Assembly (NCBI GenBank): GCA_029204225.1
Contig: CM055092.1
Location: forward strand, 86,728,537-86,792,536
Origin: Diphasiastrum complanatum
Lineage: Eukaryota; Streptophyta; Lycopodiopsida; Lycopodiales; Lycopodiaceae
Direction of reading: 5' to 3'
DNA: 64,000 nucleotides
In this document: piece by piece, positions 43,286 to 53,944 of the stretch
Layout of the letters: the number at the start of each line of letters is the position of its first letter
Numbering within the stretch: the stretch's first letter is position 1
Translations under genes and position numbers: made by a program
Notes under the pieces: generated by a model
What the model saw: the letters and a program-made list of their open reading frames with translations, nothing else
What the model was told of the DNA's origin: nothing
Databases searched by the model: none

Positions 43286-44520
43286 GTGACAAGTGAAGAG
43301 ACAAGGCCAGTGATTGAAGAAGATCAGCAGCAGACATTTGACAAGAGAAAACGAAAAGCACAAAACGTCATCAACTTATCAGCTAGAGATACAATTATTC
43401 CCCACATTTCGGATTCAGAAGGACCAAAAGAAGCATGGAATATGTTGAAGGCATTGTTTGAGACCACAAACACATCTCGAGTGCTATTCCTGAAGACGAA
43501 GTTGCACACATTGCGGATGGATGATGGTGCAACTGTTGTTGATCACCTACTGAAGATCAAAGAGATTCGTGACCAATTAGCATCAGTTGGAGAGAGAGTA
43601 CAGGATCGTGAGATCGTGTAGTTGACATTGAATAGTTTGAGTGAGTCACATCAAATGTTTGTGACAAGTATAGCCACATGGGAAAATCTTCCAACCTATG
43701 AAGAGTTAGGTGGATTGCTTTTGCAGAAAGAACAACGTCAAGAGAACTTGAGTCATCGCAACAGGGGATTTGATAAGGCTCTTGCAGTGAGAGGACGTGT
43801 TGGCAGATTTGGTCGTGGAAGACACCAATCAAGAGGTGGAAACTCATATCATGGATGGTTCCAACAATTTCAAGAACAATCCAATGATGGCCCAAATCGA
43901 GGCAATTGGAATCAAGGCCGAGGTCAAGGATGCGGCTATTCCAAGCAAAATAAACCTGGAAATTGTAGGTATTGGAACAAACCTGGACATTGGGAGCGTG
44001 AATGGTTCAAAAAACAGAAGGAGATAGAACAACGACAAGGCAAATGGCAAGCGAGCAATTATGCTGATCAACATCAATTTGATGATGATTATTATGAAGA
44101 CAACTATGCTGATCAACATCAATACGATGATGATCAATATGAAGATGATACAGGTAAGAGTTCAAACTTGTTCATTACAACATTAATGACAAGTGATGAA
44201 GTCAAGGACACCTGGTACATTGATAGTGGTGCGTCCAAGCACATGACTTCAAGGAAAGAGTGGTTTTCAGAACTCAAGAAAACTCACAATGGTGATGAAG
44301 TTGGACAAGCCGATGACAAATTACTATCTATTAAAGGAGTTGGAGTGGTACCAGTGAAGCTAGCTAGTGGGAAGATAAAGCGGATAAGCAATGTGCAATA
44401 TGTACCTGGCTTAGCTAACAATCTACTATTTGTTGGGACGATGGCTGATCAACAACTCAAAGTTGAGTTTTACAGCAACAAATGTCTTGTCAAAGACATC
44501 AAGAATCACTACAAAGTGGA
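43286..44520 (+). pseudogene. Copia G gag and protease
   Basis: 43286-43618 is the gag middle (ISDSEGPKEAWNMLKALFET, RVLFLKTKLHTLRMDDGATV), interrupted by a TAG at 43619. It continues LNSLSESHQMFVTSIATWEN, a glycine/arginine-rich stretch, the knuckle CRYWNKPGHWEREW (two of three cysteines now tryptophan), a duplicated NYADQHQFDDD segment, and the protease TWYIDSGASKHMTSRKEW. It ends in GAG-pre-integrase sequence at KNHYKVD, where an LTR begins. Confidence 0.9.
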
Positions 44521-44526
44521 TCTAAT

Positions 44527-44808
44527 TGTTGTTATTACAAGAGCTAATACATGTGTTTGCACTGATAAATGCCTTATGATAATTTCTTTCTCTATCACTG
44601 ATACTCGTTTTTGTGACTCATTCATAATATCTAACTTGAAGAAAGAATGGCTGTCATAGACACCTAACTAAATCACTGCCTTTGTGGTTGTCTCAGACAA
44701 CTACAAAGATATTCTTTTGATCTAAGAAATAGTCTGAATCAACAATTTGCGTAGATCATGTTATAATTTAACATTGTGCTTTCTCTTGTTTGGATTTTAT
44801 ATTCAACA
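44527..44808 (+). mobile_element. LTR of Copia H
   Basis: About 280 bp from TGTTGTTATTACAAG to TATATTCAACA, with TG...CA ends, directly followed after ATAG by a primer-binding site. It interrupts the Copia G pre-integrase codons, as expected for an insertion. A TATA-like box is not obvious. I found no second LTR. Confidence 0.65.
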
Positions 44809-44812
44809 ATAG

Positions 44813-44921
44813 TGGTATCAGAGCTGATAAATAATTATTTTTTAAATGCTTGTACCACCCTCAACAAGTGGTATCAAAGTTCTTAAGCACTCCATCAGAA
44901 CCCAACAAGTGGTAGCAGAGC
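44813..44921 (+). promoter_or_regulatory. Three primer-binding-site-like copies in the Copia H leader
   Basis: TGGTATCAGAGC lies at 44813-44824. Imperfect copies with the same left flank (CAACAAG) follow: TGGTATCAAAG at 44869 and TGGTAGCAGAGC at 44910. Each is preceded by AACAA, as at the LTR end, so the LTR-end plus primer-site unit has been multiplied. Confidence 0.75.
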
Positions 44922-44979
44922 TTGTTCCAAATTGTTATAGTGTTCACGACTAAGTAACCATTTCTTAGATTGATCATTA

Positions 44980-45835
44980 TGGAAGGTACATCTTTAAAAA
45001 CCCGATTGATCAATAAGTTCAATGGAGATGATTTCCACATGTAGAAATTCAAAATGAAGATGATAGTCATTGAAAAGAACTTTGGGGATACATCAATGTT
45101 TCAATAGCCAAACCACTTGGGAAGCTAAGGATGGCAAAGCACTTGCCATTGTATCTCTGAATCTTAAAAATTCACAAATAGCTCATATAGCAAATTGTTC
45201 TAGTTCCAAGGAAGCACGAGACATTCTTTCTAGTTTATATGAAATGACAGATGTTTCGACTCGTCTCTTTTTGAGAAAGAAGTTCTTGTCGCTCAAGATG
45301 AGTGAAAGAACCTCAGTCACTAATCATCTGAATGAATTCAAACAGTTGCTCAACAGCTAGCTGTAGTAGGTTCACCAGTATCGGACAAAGGTGCTAAGAT
45401 GTCTCTTCTATCTAGTCTTTCTCTCTCTTACGACAATTTAATATTGCTTTTGAGCAATGCTCCTAACTTGTCTCTGCAAAAGTTGACATCAAGTTTATTG
45501 TAGAAAGAAATAAGAAGAAAAAGCTTATCCACATCGAATATGAAGACAGTCGCCCTCTATTTGAATAAGCAACACTCTCACAAGAAGAGAAACTTTAGTG
45601 GACAATAAGACTAAAGCTAAACAGACTAATTCAAACCAACAACTACATCAGCATAATCGACAACAACAAAGCCAAAAATCAAGCTCTTTTGCAAGTACTA
45701 CAAGAGAACCAATCACAACATCAAGGATTGCAAAGTTCTCAAGCACAACGAATCAAAGAAGAAGATGCAGCAGTAGGATGGAGGATTTGATTCGTCCAGA
45801 ACGTATCATGAAGACCCAACACTGCTAACGGTACA
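44980..45835 (+). pseudogene. Copia H gag
   Basis: ATG 44980 reads MEGTSLKTRLINKFNGDDF, a stop, KFKMKMIVIEKN. After a frameshift, 45070-45360 reads LAIVSLNLKNSQIAHIANCS, ILSSLYEMTDVSTRLFLRKK and TSVTNHLNEFKQLLNS, then LSLSYDNLILLLSNAPN in another frame. The zinc knuckle CKYYKRTNHNIKDC (about 45687) has lost its second cysteine. Multiple stops make it dead. Confidence 0.85.
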
Positions 45836-46125
45836 AGATCAAGAAAGTAGATATGCCCTTCTATGGTATCTTGATTCTGGTGCTTCTCAACACATGACTC
45901 CATGCAAGTTCCTATTCGAAGAACTCACGCTTGTATATTCTAAGTATATTTACTCCAGTGACTCTAGTACACATCAGATTGAAGGCCAAGGATCTATATG
46001 TCTTCATCTTCCAAATGGTAATTCAATATTGCTTAAGAATGTAAGGTAATTTGTACATTTTGAGTCATGAATACACACTTTCTCCTAATGTGAGTACTTC
46101 AAATGCCCAATTATGGGCAGCAACA
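45836..46125 (+). pseudogene. Copia H protease and pre-integrase stub
   Basis: The frame reads ALLWYLDSGASQHMTPCKFL with an intact DSGA, then HQIEGQGSICLHLPNGNSIL. A stub LYILSHEYTLSPNVSTSNAQ with LW ends at 46125. Directly after it, sequence of the opposite strand (Copia I RT) begins, so two truncated elements abut tail to tail. Confidence 0.88.
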
Positions 46126-46127
46126 TG

Positions 46128-46730
46128 TTGCCCTTTGACAGAATTATTGTGTCATCTATATAGACACTGATTATGATTACTTCTCCATCTATGACTTCAC
46201 ATAGACATTGTAATCAGCCATTAAAGGTTGAAAGCCTAAGGATCTTAGTGCGTGATCCTCTTCTTGTACCACTACTTGGAAGACAGTTTCAGTTCGTAGA
46301 TGCTTTTATGCATTATGCAGGCATAGTCAGCAAACGACTTACAAGAAAAACCTGGTGGCTGGTCCATGTAGACTTCTTCCTTCATATCCCCATGTAAAAA
46401 CATTGTCTTCTCATCTACAATATGGATTTTCAGACTGTAGGCTACTGCATATGTGAATGATATGCATATAGATGTGTGCTTGACTACAGGAGAAAAAGTT
46501 TCAGTATAGTCAATACCATACTTCTGTAAGAAACCCTTCGCAACTAGCCTGGATTTGTATCGTGATACCTTGTCATCTAGTCCGTATTTGTATTTGCAAA
46601 TCCACTTGTATTTTACAGGTTTCATGTCTTGTGGTATTAGTTCAAGTGTCCATACCTTGTTCTGCTCCATGGAGTTTATGTCTTCTCCCATGGCTTGTAT
46701 CCATTTGTCCTTGTCTGGACTGTCAGTGGC
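46128..46730 (-). pseudogene. Copia I reverse transcriptase, truncated after the catalytic motif
   Basis: The minus strand reads GEDINSMEQNKVWTLELIPQ, KWICKYKYGLDDKVSRYKSR, LVAKGFLQKYGIDYTETFSP and KSIYELK. In shifted frames come ALRSLGFQPLMADYNVYVKS and the catalytic block IIISVYIDDTIILSKGN (YIDD, about 46150-46165). It ends within five bases of the Copia H stub. It is close to Copia B. Confidence 0.9.
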
Positions 46731-46902
46731 TTCTTCATAAGTTTGTAGTTCACCACCAAATTCACAGAACTCTTCGGTTGTAGAAGCTGAGCTGTCAGAT
46801 ACATATCTGACAGATTGTCTTCTTTCCCTTGCATATTTCCTTGAGATGGTGCAAGTTCAGCGGCTGCTTTGCCTTTGTCTTTCTTATCGACTGCATGTCG
46901 GT

Positions 46903-47400
46903 CTACTCGTCATCTGAAGTGTCACTCAACATTAGAGTTTGAACATCTTGATCCAGATGTTCAAGGTCTGCTCCCTCGGTCGGTGTGGGCAGGTCATAAT
47001 ACTGCTTGATAAGAATCTCATAGCCGACTGGATCTCCATCAGCCATCATTCTTGGTTCGTCAAACTTGACGTCTCTAACAATCTTTACTTGCTTGGTCTG
47101 AAGCATGTAGATTCTATAGTATGAAGAATGTACATCTTAGCCTAAATGAAATCCTTGCTCCACCTTTTCATCTAGCTTCTTTCTCTTTTTGTCTGGAATG
47201 TGTGCATGCGGCTACACATCCGAAGATACGTACATGAGCCAGATTTGTTTATTGCCCCACCATACCTCATGTGGAGTAGTGTGAGGAATGCAAGATTTGC
47301 CAGTCTCGTTCTACAGGTAGGCTGATGTAGCTACTACTTCAGCCCATAGCGATCTTGATGCTTTTGAATAGGCCATCATGCATCTTGCAGCTTCCATGAG
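46903..47400 (-). pseudogene. Copia I integrase C-terminal region
   Basis: The minus strand reads MMAYSKASRSLWAEVVATSA, TTPHEVWWGNKQIW, HAHIPDKKRKKLDEKVEQGF and VKIVRDVKFDEPRMM, then an acidic linker (DLEHLDQDVQTLMLSDTSDD). The sequence has two or three stops and a frameshift but no large gap. Confidence 0.85.
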
Positions 47401-47404
47401 AATT

Positions 47405-48147
47405 CTATTTTTCTCTCTCTCCAACACCATTGTGTTGTGGTGTATACGTTGATGTCTTCAAATGAAGGATGCCACGACTAGTATAGAATGCTGCAAATTG
47501 TTTGGAAATATATTCTCCACCTATGTCAGTTCGTAGCTTCTTGACTTTCTTGTCAGTCCACTTCTTAGCCCAATTTACAAATTTTGTAAATTTCTCAAGT
47601 GTCTCTGACTTGTTGTGGATGAAGTAGACAACTATAAACTTGCTGAAATCATCAACGAAGGTGATATAATATCTCAAGCCTCCCACATATACTACATCAA
47701 AGGGTCCACAAATGTTCGAATGTATCAACTCTAGGCATTCTGTTGTCCTGAAAGAGTCCCTAGTAAAGCGTGTACGTGATATTTTGCCTTTGTTGCACGC
47801 ATCACAAGATGTCAGACTTGTTGCATCTTTGATGCTAACACCTATGAATATTGCATCTGGCTAGCTTTGTACAGAGCCATTGTATTCATATGACACAATC
47901 TCCTATGCCATAGAACATCCATATACTCATGAATCTGATGAGCTTGCTTTGTAGGAAGTCGTACCTTTAGGTGATATAAGTTGCCTTTGTGCTTGCCTTG
48001 CATGATCAGGTTACTAGTGTTGGCTTCAACTATATTGCATGAGTCATCCGTGAATGTCACATGCATGCATGCTCTGCTATCTTTGCCATAGATAGTAGAT
48101 CTTTGTAAAGTGTAGGAATGTATAGGATCTAGTCTTCTGTCATCCAT
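47405..48147 (-). pseudogene. Copia I pre-integrase and integrase core
   Basis: 48147-47842 reads GKHKGNLYHLKVRLPTKQA and LWHRRLCHMNTMALYKASQM. About 47830-47760 gives SCDACNKGKISRTRF with the zinc cysteines. 47728-47405 reads LIHSNICGPFDVVYVGGLRY, KKLRTDIGGEYISKQFAAFY and PQHNGVGEREK. The first catalytic aspartate is asparagine (HSN instead of HSD); the other two acids are kept. Confidence 0.9.
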
Positions 48148-48179
48148 AACACTCCCATTTCGCTCACTTCATGTCACGA

Positions 48180-48310
48180 TCCATCTCCTAGAATGATGTA
48201 TCTGAAGGACTCTGTCTGTCAAAAGTCAGCTATCATTTGCTTCATTGTCACAAAATGTGACGTAGCTCCTGAATCAAGAACTACTTCTTGCACGTTGGCT
48301 TGTGATGTAG
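48180..48310 (-). pseudogene. Copia I protease
   Basis: The minus strand reads ANVQEVVLDSGATSHFVTMK and QMIADF, a stop, then RYIILGDGS. The active site DSGA is kept, but the domain contains stops and the C-terminal strands are in a different frame. Confidence 0.85.
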
Positions 48311-48440
48311 CACATACATCAGTGCATAGATAACTGGATGGATTTCTATTGGCTCGTTCTTCAATCATCTTTGAGGATTTTGGCTCCTCCATGTATGATG
48401 AGCTGTTGGAGCTCTCCTTCTTGCTTTGTGTCTTCTTAGT

Positions 48441-49240
48441 TCATGGACTCTGATAGCAATATATTGCTGCATGACCCTTCTTGTGACAGTGTATGCAATC
48501 GATCTTTGGATTCAGCCAGCATGTGTCCATCACGTTTGCATCTCTGATCTTGTCTTCAGGTTGACTCCCTCTTAGGCTGAGGCTTTTCTTCGGCTGATCT
48601 CTATTGATGTAGAGAGTTTGATATGACTTGTTTCTATCATCATAGTGCTCTCGAGCCTCCACTTCTTCCTTCATGTCAATGATAGCCTTCTCAAGAGTCA
48701 TTTGAGGATCTTTGGCCAATAAAGTCCGGATAGTCTGGAAAGATCTTGGTAGAGAGCATAGAAGGTACGTGAGTTGCTTCTCTTGTGAGACTGTGTGCTT
48801 AGCTCTAGCACTGTGTAAAGACAGGACAGGTCCTTCATCTTTCTGATGAAGCTTGTGAGACCTTTGCCATCCCATCTTAGATAGATAAGTTGATCTTCCA
48901 AATACATAATCCAATTGCGTGACTTGGTCTGGAACCTTGTCATGAGTGTATCCATGTCTCTCTTGCATTAAAGATAGATGTGAGGTCAAGAGTGATGCTA
49001 TCTTTGATTGAAGAGGATATGACAACTACTACTTTGTCATTCTTCTCCTTCCATTTGTGAAGCTCTTTGCTTGTGTTGGTGGGCATTTATTTGAAGACCA
49101 CCCACCCACCCACCCACCCAGGGCCATAAAGCTTCTCATCTTAAGATGAGGGAAGTCTTCACTTTTCAAGCCAAGAAATGTGATCCGTCTGCCTTGAGAA
49201 CTGTGCATATCTTAGATTGGATGCTACTAACAGAAGCCAT
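48441..49240 (-). pseudogene. Copia I gag
   Basis: It begins at ATG near 49240 (MASVSSIQSKICTVLKADGS, HFLAWKVKTSLIL), breaks at a stop and a CCCA/GGGT microsatellite (49098-49120), and resumes at 49025 with a long frame containing YLSKMGWQRSHKLHQKDEG, LCSLPRSFQTIRTLLAKDPQ and an intact CCHC knuckle CIHCHKKGHAAIYC. This is the same clade as the Copia B gag at 14281. Confidence 0.9.
49098..49120 (+). repeat. (CCCA)n in gag
   Basis: A CCACCCACCCACCCACCCAC run, encoding repeated WVGG in gag on the minus strand, has expanded inside coding sequence just after the first 45 codons. Confidence 0.9.
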
Positions 49241-49255
49241 AGTTTCAGTAACCAG

Positions 49256-49310
49256 GCTCTGATACCATTGTTGGAATCGGTGAGTCGCTCTGATACTACT
49301 ATTGGAAAAA
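49256..49310 (-). promoter_or_regulatory. Two primer-binding-site copies at the Copia I LTR junction
   Basis: On the minus strand TCCAACA-A-TGGTATCAGAGC (49275-49256) is preceded by TCCAATAG-TAGTATCAGAGC (about 49306-49287), a roughly 31-bp duplication of LTR end plus primer site. The inner copy is perfect. Confidence 0.75.
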
Positions 49311-50060
49311 CACTCAGATTCCTAATGCAAAACTCAAATAGAAATGATCTATTTAGTTGCAGCTACTACTGAAAATTATGATCTAATATCTTCCGAACTA
49401 CAGATTGACACTGCAAATCTAACATTAATTAACGAACAAAAGACAATGTTTAACAGCATATAACAACTGAGAAATAGCTGAAAAAATAACTATTGTAAGC
49501 AAGCATCATAAACAATTCACAGATTATACACATCAGACAGAATGTTGCAACTCATCTATTATCAGAATCAAGCTTACAACAAAACTTTGAGCGCTATTTG
49601 TTTCTCTCAAATCAGTGCATCGACGCAAGAGAGATATCCTCTCTCACAAATAAACTGATAACTAGCTACTGCTTGCTACCTCTGTATCTGTCTTTGTAAC
49701 AGTATGTGTCTGCTATTGCATGACTCACATATTTTTCTCTCTCGTAGATCCAATATAAAAGGAATGGGAAGATGATTAATGTAATCAGCTTTAATCAAAA
49801 ACATGTATTATGTTGATTGTAACGGCTTCAGTTGCCCGTCGTTGTCGTATGTGCTTCAGTCGCATTCTGCTCCTTACACTACTCATTCATGCCCAGGGAG
49901 CGTGAAAATGTGTTGCCACCGTAGCCACATGTTGATTGCAATTGAAGCATTGTGGTTCCTTGTGGTCCTTCTTCATCATAAGGTTCAACTGCATGTTGAC
50001 CGCATAGGTTGACTTGCGGTTTCAGTCACTTCGCATTGTGACCGCAGGCTAGACTCCTGT
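49269..50060 (-). mobile_element. Copia I 5' LTR (outer end not fixed)
   Basis: The LTR end ...ATTCCAACA at 49269 lies against the primer site. The sequence above it is non-coding, with TTTTATATTGG (about 49755, minus strand) as a possible TATA box. Repeated GCGGT/ACCGCA words occur at 49990-50050. The TG start is not identified, so 50060 is only an estimate. Confidence 0.5.
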
Positions 50061-50373
50061 GATGTGGTTGTCATGGTCTGCCTATTGAAAAAATGCAAAA
50101 AAAATATGAACAAGTGCTGGATCAGCTACAAAGGCATGTGTACAACAAGTTTGGCTTTTTTGAAAAATGGGAAGGTCAACGAAAAACATGCACACTGGCA
50201 TATTTTGACTTCTTCAAAAAAAGCCGAAAAATGCGAACTGTGCGAAATCCAATTCAAATGTGCAAATAGTTCAAAACTGCAAGGAACAAAAAAAACAAAT
50301 GCTTTGACACTTAGAAACCTCAAGTTTCTTCACTTAGTTCCTTAGTTAAAAAATCAACTATCATGCCTTGTGT

Positions 50374-50900
50374 TCAATAGTACTGCAAGTTTACCTCTTT
50401 CTTGAGAACTTTGCTTCTGACATAGTGATACTTAATTTCAATGTGCTTACTCCTAGAATAAAATCTAGGGTTGGCTAAAAAAGCAATAGTATTTTGATTA
50501 CCACAAAATAAAGTTGTCATAGCATATTGTTTCAGATAAACATCTGAAAGTGAGTTTCTCAATACTGCTTCCTTTGTAGCTTGAGAGGCTGCAATATACT
50601 CTCATTCAGTAGAAGATAGGGCTATCGAAGTTTGCTTGCAACTGTTCCATGAAATAGGACCGTTGTTGAAGAAGAATGTAAATCCAGATGTGGATTTACA
50701 AGTGTCTACATCTCCTCCCCAACTTGCATCTGAATAACACTGAGAATATTGAGTTTGTCATTGTTGACTACTTCATAACAGATGCATAAGTCCATAGTAG
50801 CTCAAATGTATCTCAAAACTCTAATATGAGCTTTCCAATGTGTAAGGCCAGGATTGGTCATAAAATGACTTAAGGAACTAACTGCAAAAGTTATGTTTGA
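50374..50900 (-). pseudogene. Copia J RNase H
   Basis: The minus strand reads YQCNSDASWGGDVDTCKSTS, GFTFFFNNGPISWNSCKQTS, IALSSTE, a stop, EYIAASQATKEAVLRNSLSD, LFCGNQNTIAFLANPRFYSR and SKHIEIKYHYVRSKVLKKEV with NLQYY. Catalytic D, E and D positions can all be recognised. One stop lies after SSTE. Confidence 0.92.
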
Positions 50901-51670
50901 TCTAGTACAGATCATTGCGTACATAAGAGATCAGATTATCAAATGATAAGGATTATCACACATCTGCTCCTTCTCTTCAACTTTTTGAGGACATTGGTCC
51001 TTTGACAATTTGGGCCATGGGTCCACTGGTGAGTGAGCTAGTTTGCAATTCATCAGATAATATCTGATCAACATATTGTGAATGTATCCTTGTTGAGTAA
51101 TGTAGATCAACTTTTGCTTTTTGTATCTTTGGATTTGAATACCTAGATAGTAATGAGCTTTGTCCAGATCTGTCATGTCAAATTATAATGACAACATCGA
51201 TTCACAATCTTGTAGTAGATGTTAGAATTTGAAGTGTTTGGTTTATAGTTGTGATCTACAAGAAAGTTGTTGATCTTGTGAAACCGTGCTCTGGTAGAGT
51301 GTCTCAAGCCATAAAGTGCTCTGTGGAGTTTACATACATTATTATTTTTGTCTTTGATATTATAACCTTTGGGTTGCATCATGTAAATATCTTCTTGGAT
51401 GACTCCATTGAGATATGATGTCTATATATCCATTTGATGTATCTCTAGATCAGCTACAGTAGCAAACGACAATAGAAGTCTGATTGAAGAATGTTTTACT
51501 ACTGGACGGAAAGTCTCAGTGTAGTCGACATTATGTATCTGCAAAAATTCTCTCGCGACAAGTCAGTATTTGATTTTAAAAATCCATTTGCAATCAACCA
51601 CATTTCTGCTGGTAGGCAATTTGACAATAGTCCAATTCTGGTTTGACAATGAGAGATGAATATTTTTTAT
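50901..51670 (-). pseudogene. Copia J reverse transcriptase lacking the catalytic motif
   Basis: 51650-51383 reads NWTIVKLPTSRNVVDCKWIF, NVDYTETFRPVVKHSSIRLL and EIHQMDI. 51382-51173 reads KLHRALYGLRHSTRARFHKI and PNTSNSNIYYKIVN. 51176-50931 reads MTDLDKAHYYLGIQIQRYKK. The stretch that should hold YVDD between YYKI and DLDKAHYYLG is missing, so the palm active site has been deleted. Confidence 0.9.
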
Positions 51671-51939
51671 CCATAGCTTCTTTTCAAAGATCGGAATTAA
51701 GCTGACTAATGTGAAAAATCAAAGATCAAAACACATCAGTTCATCAATGATTTTTAGCCAAAATTGGTTGCAAATCTAGAAATAGCTAGAAGATAGAAAT
51801 CACTACTTTATGCATGCTAGAACTTAGAAATGCACAAAGATCTGATCAAAAACACTTAGATATGACATAGTAATGTCCCTTTCCATAAACTGTAGTATTG
51901 TACTATACTTCACACTTGTGAAAGCTAGATCAACCATAA
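51671..51939. other. No recognisable gene
   Basis: This AT-rich stretch lies between the Copia J RT start and the next LTR copy. I see nothing I can name. Confidence 0.4.
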
Positions 51940-52359
51940 AATCAACATTCTACACATAGAAATTCAAAATATCAAGAAAGAACACATGAGATGGACATAG
52001 AAACACAAGAGATGAATTGGGCACAGAGACAGAGCTTTGATGATTATTTCTCCATGCAGGTATAGCTATTAATAGTGTCCAAAATGTCAATTGTCCTGCA
52101 CTTGCCCCAAACTTGACCTTCTTTGGAAACTTCTAGATACTTCATCAAAAACCTAGAAATACTAGTCTAGATGCAATGTACCAAAAATTGCCAATTAGAA
52201 TGGGTCCAAATCCAACCTCATCCACTTATATACTTGCCAAAAATAGTAAAAACACTATTTAGGCCTTTATTCACAATATGAAGCTATCTCTTAGTTGAGA
52301 TTTCATTTTGGCCTCCAAAAATGCCCATAAACCAACAAACTAGTTGACAATTTTTAACA
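51940..52359 (-). mobile_element. Copia C LTR, copy 3 (partial)
   Basis: On the minus strand it starts TGTTAAAAATTGTCAACTAG at 52359, after the polypurine tract AAAGAGGGAG (52360-52369). The similarity to 40380-40817 includes both the U3 part and the CATTCTACACA.A region further in. Confidence 0.7.
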
Positions 52360-52990
52360 CTCCCTCTTTGACTAGTTTTAGCGTAGGTTTAACCATACTA
52401 CTTTGATCCATCTTAAGAATGATCTTCATCCTAAGTATATACCTCCTTTCTATGGTTTTTATAGTAACTTTCATATTTGATATAGATAATAGTGTCCAAA
52501 TTGGATGCTTCACTATCTCTTACATCAATTTACATATCAAGATGTAACTAGAACATGAAGAACCAAATAGAATTACATGCTTCCAACTTTGAACTCTCTG
52601 GAAAATAATAGCAACCAGACAATAAATGTGATTAATCAACTATTTCTTGCTTGTCTCCTCCATTTTTGTCCTTCCTTGATATGTCTTCACCATGAAAATC
52701 AATGAATGAGCCTCCATCTCCATCTTGCCATAAAATATCATCAACTTGATGACTTGATCATGAATGAGTGATATAATGAGCCTCCTTTAGCTTCATTTCC
52801 ATCAGCAAAACCAGCCAAGAATTTTAGTACAAATCCAAATCATCAAAATGATGCAAAACAATGTAGCTAGTTTTACCATATCTTGAAAATTTGCACACAT
52901 TCACATGAAATTGCTTAAACATTAGATAGAACAAGTAAACTTGAACGACACTTCCTTGCTGCTCCCTTGACCATACTTAAGTCTTCAATA
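52360..52990 (-). repeat. Copia C 3' internal region, copy 3
   Basis: The polypurine tract is followed by sequence matching 40818-41290, including AACTAGAACATGAAGAACCA and GAATGAGCCTCCATCTCCAT. No RNase H end can be read. It joins the integrase tail of Copia K without RT. Confidence 0.65.
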
Positions 52991-52992
52991 AC

Positions 52993-53427
52993 CTACAAAA
53001 ACAGATCCAAAGTATGTTTGCCACTTGACTTCTCTTTGATGCTCTTGACTAGCTCCAAATTGTCACCATTCCTTTTGTGTTGTTGAAGCCCTTTGAGATC
53101 AACCTCTTGATCCTTTACTTGAGAATCAAAGCCATCGACAAAAAAAAAAAATCCAGATCCATTAGTTGCATCCATTCCATGAAAACCGCCATCCACTTGC
53201 ATAGCATCATCTAGACAAGAAGACGAACCAAAACATGTGAGTAAAGCAAAGTTTGTACCTTCAACTTGCTTACCCTTCTCATCATATGTAAGCCTAGATG
53301 TCTTTTGTCTTTCTCTTGAGTATCTTCTTAGAACTTGACTTGGAGAGGCATCTCCACCATCACCATCCAAAGAACCATCTTCATCACCGCCAACAATGTT
53401 AGATTGATCAACATCAAGCTTATCCAC
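52993..53427 (-). pseudogene. Copia K integrase-RT linker
   Basis: The frame is acidic and polar (DQSNIVGGDEDGSLDGDGGD), then RRYSRERQKTSRLTYDEKGK and a FFFFVDGFDSQVKDQEVDL segment around an A-run (53140-53150). In Copia polyproteins a linker of this kind, with an R(R/K)S.R.R motif, joins integrase to RT. RT itself is deleted. Confidence 0.7.
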
Positions 53428-53484
53428 ATTCTCCTCTTCAAAGACATCATCCTTAGAAATGTGAACTCTCTTTGACTTAGGAAA

Positions 53485-53944
53485 TTAAACCCCATAAGCT
53501 TTTCTTAATTCACTATAGCTAACAAAGATTCCCTTCAAGAATCCAAAATATGAGTTGACATAGCAAGTACTTCCAAAGATCTTCAAATGCTCCATCCTTG
53601 GCTCAAGAACTTCAAATGAACTCTTACCATCCAAGTCTTCATTTGGGTACCTATTGCAAACAAAGTTAGCACACATCAAAGCTTCACCCCAAAATGACTT
53701 AGGAAGATTTGCATTCACCCTCATGGATTTAGCTCTCTCAAAAAGATTGATCCTCCTCTCTTCCGCACTATGTAGAACCTTTGAGTTTGAAAGCTCCCTC
53801 TTGATCCCATGTGCCACACATACCTCCTTGAACTTTGTTGATAGGTCTTCATTTGCCAACTTTAAGCACTTGATCTTCATGTTGAATTGACTCTCCACAA
53901 CATTCTTGAACTTGAGAAAGACATCAAATATGAAATCCTCACTT
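53485..53944 (-). pseudogene. Copia K integrase, second half
   Basis: The minus strand reads EDFIFDVFLKFKNVVESQFN, MKIKCLKLANEDLSTKFKEV, LHSAEERRINLFERAKSMRV, NLPKSFWGEALMCANFVCNR and LKIFGSTCYVNSY. In this family the second catalytic residue and glycines (RSDNGGEY) have degenerated to LANEDLS, and the glutamate motif to SAEERRINL. It was split from its first half by the solo LTR 53945-55097. Confidence 0.85.
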
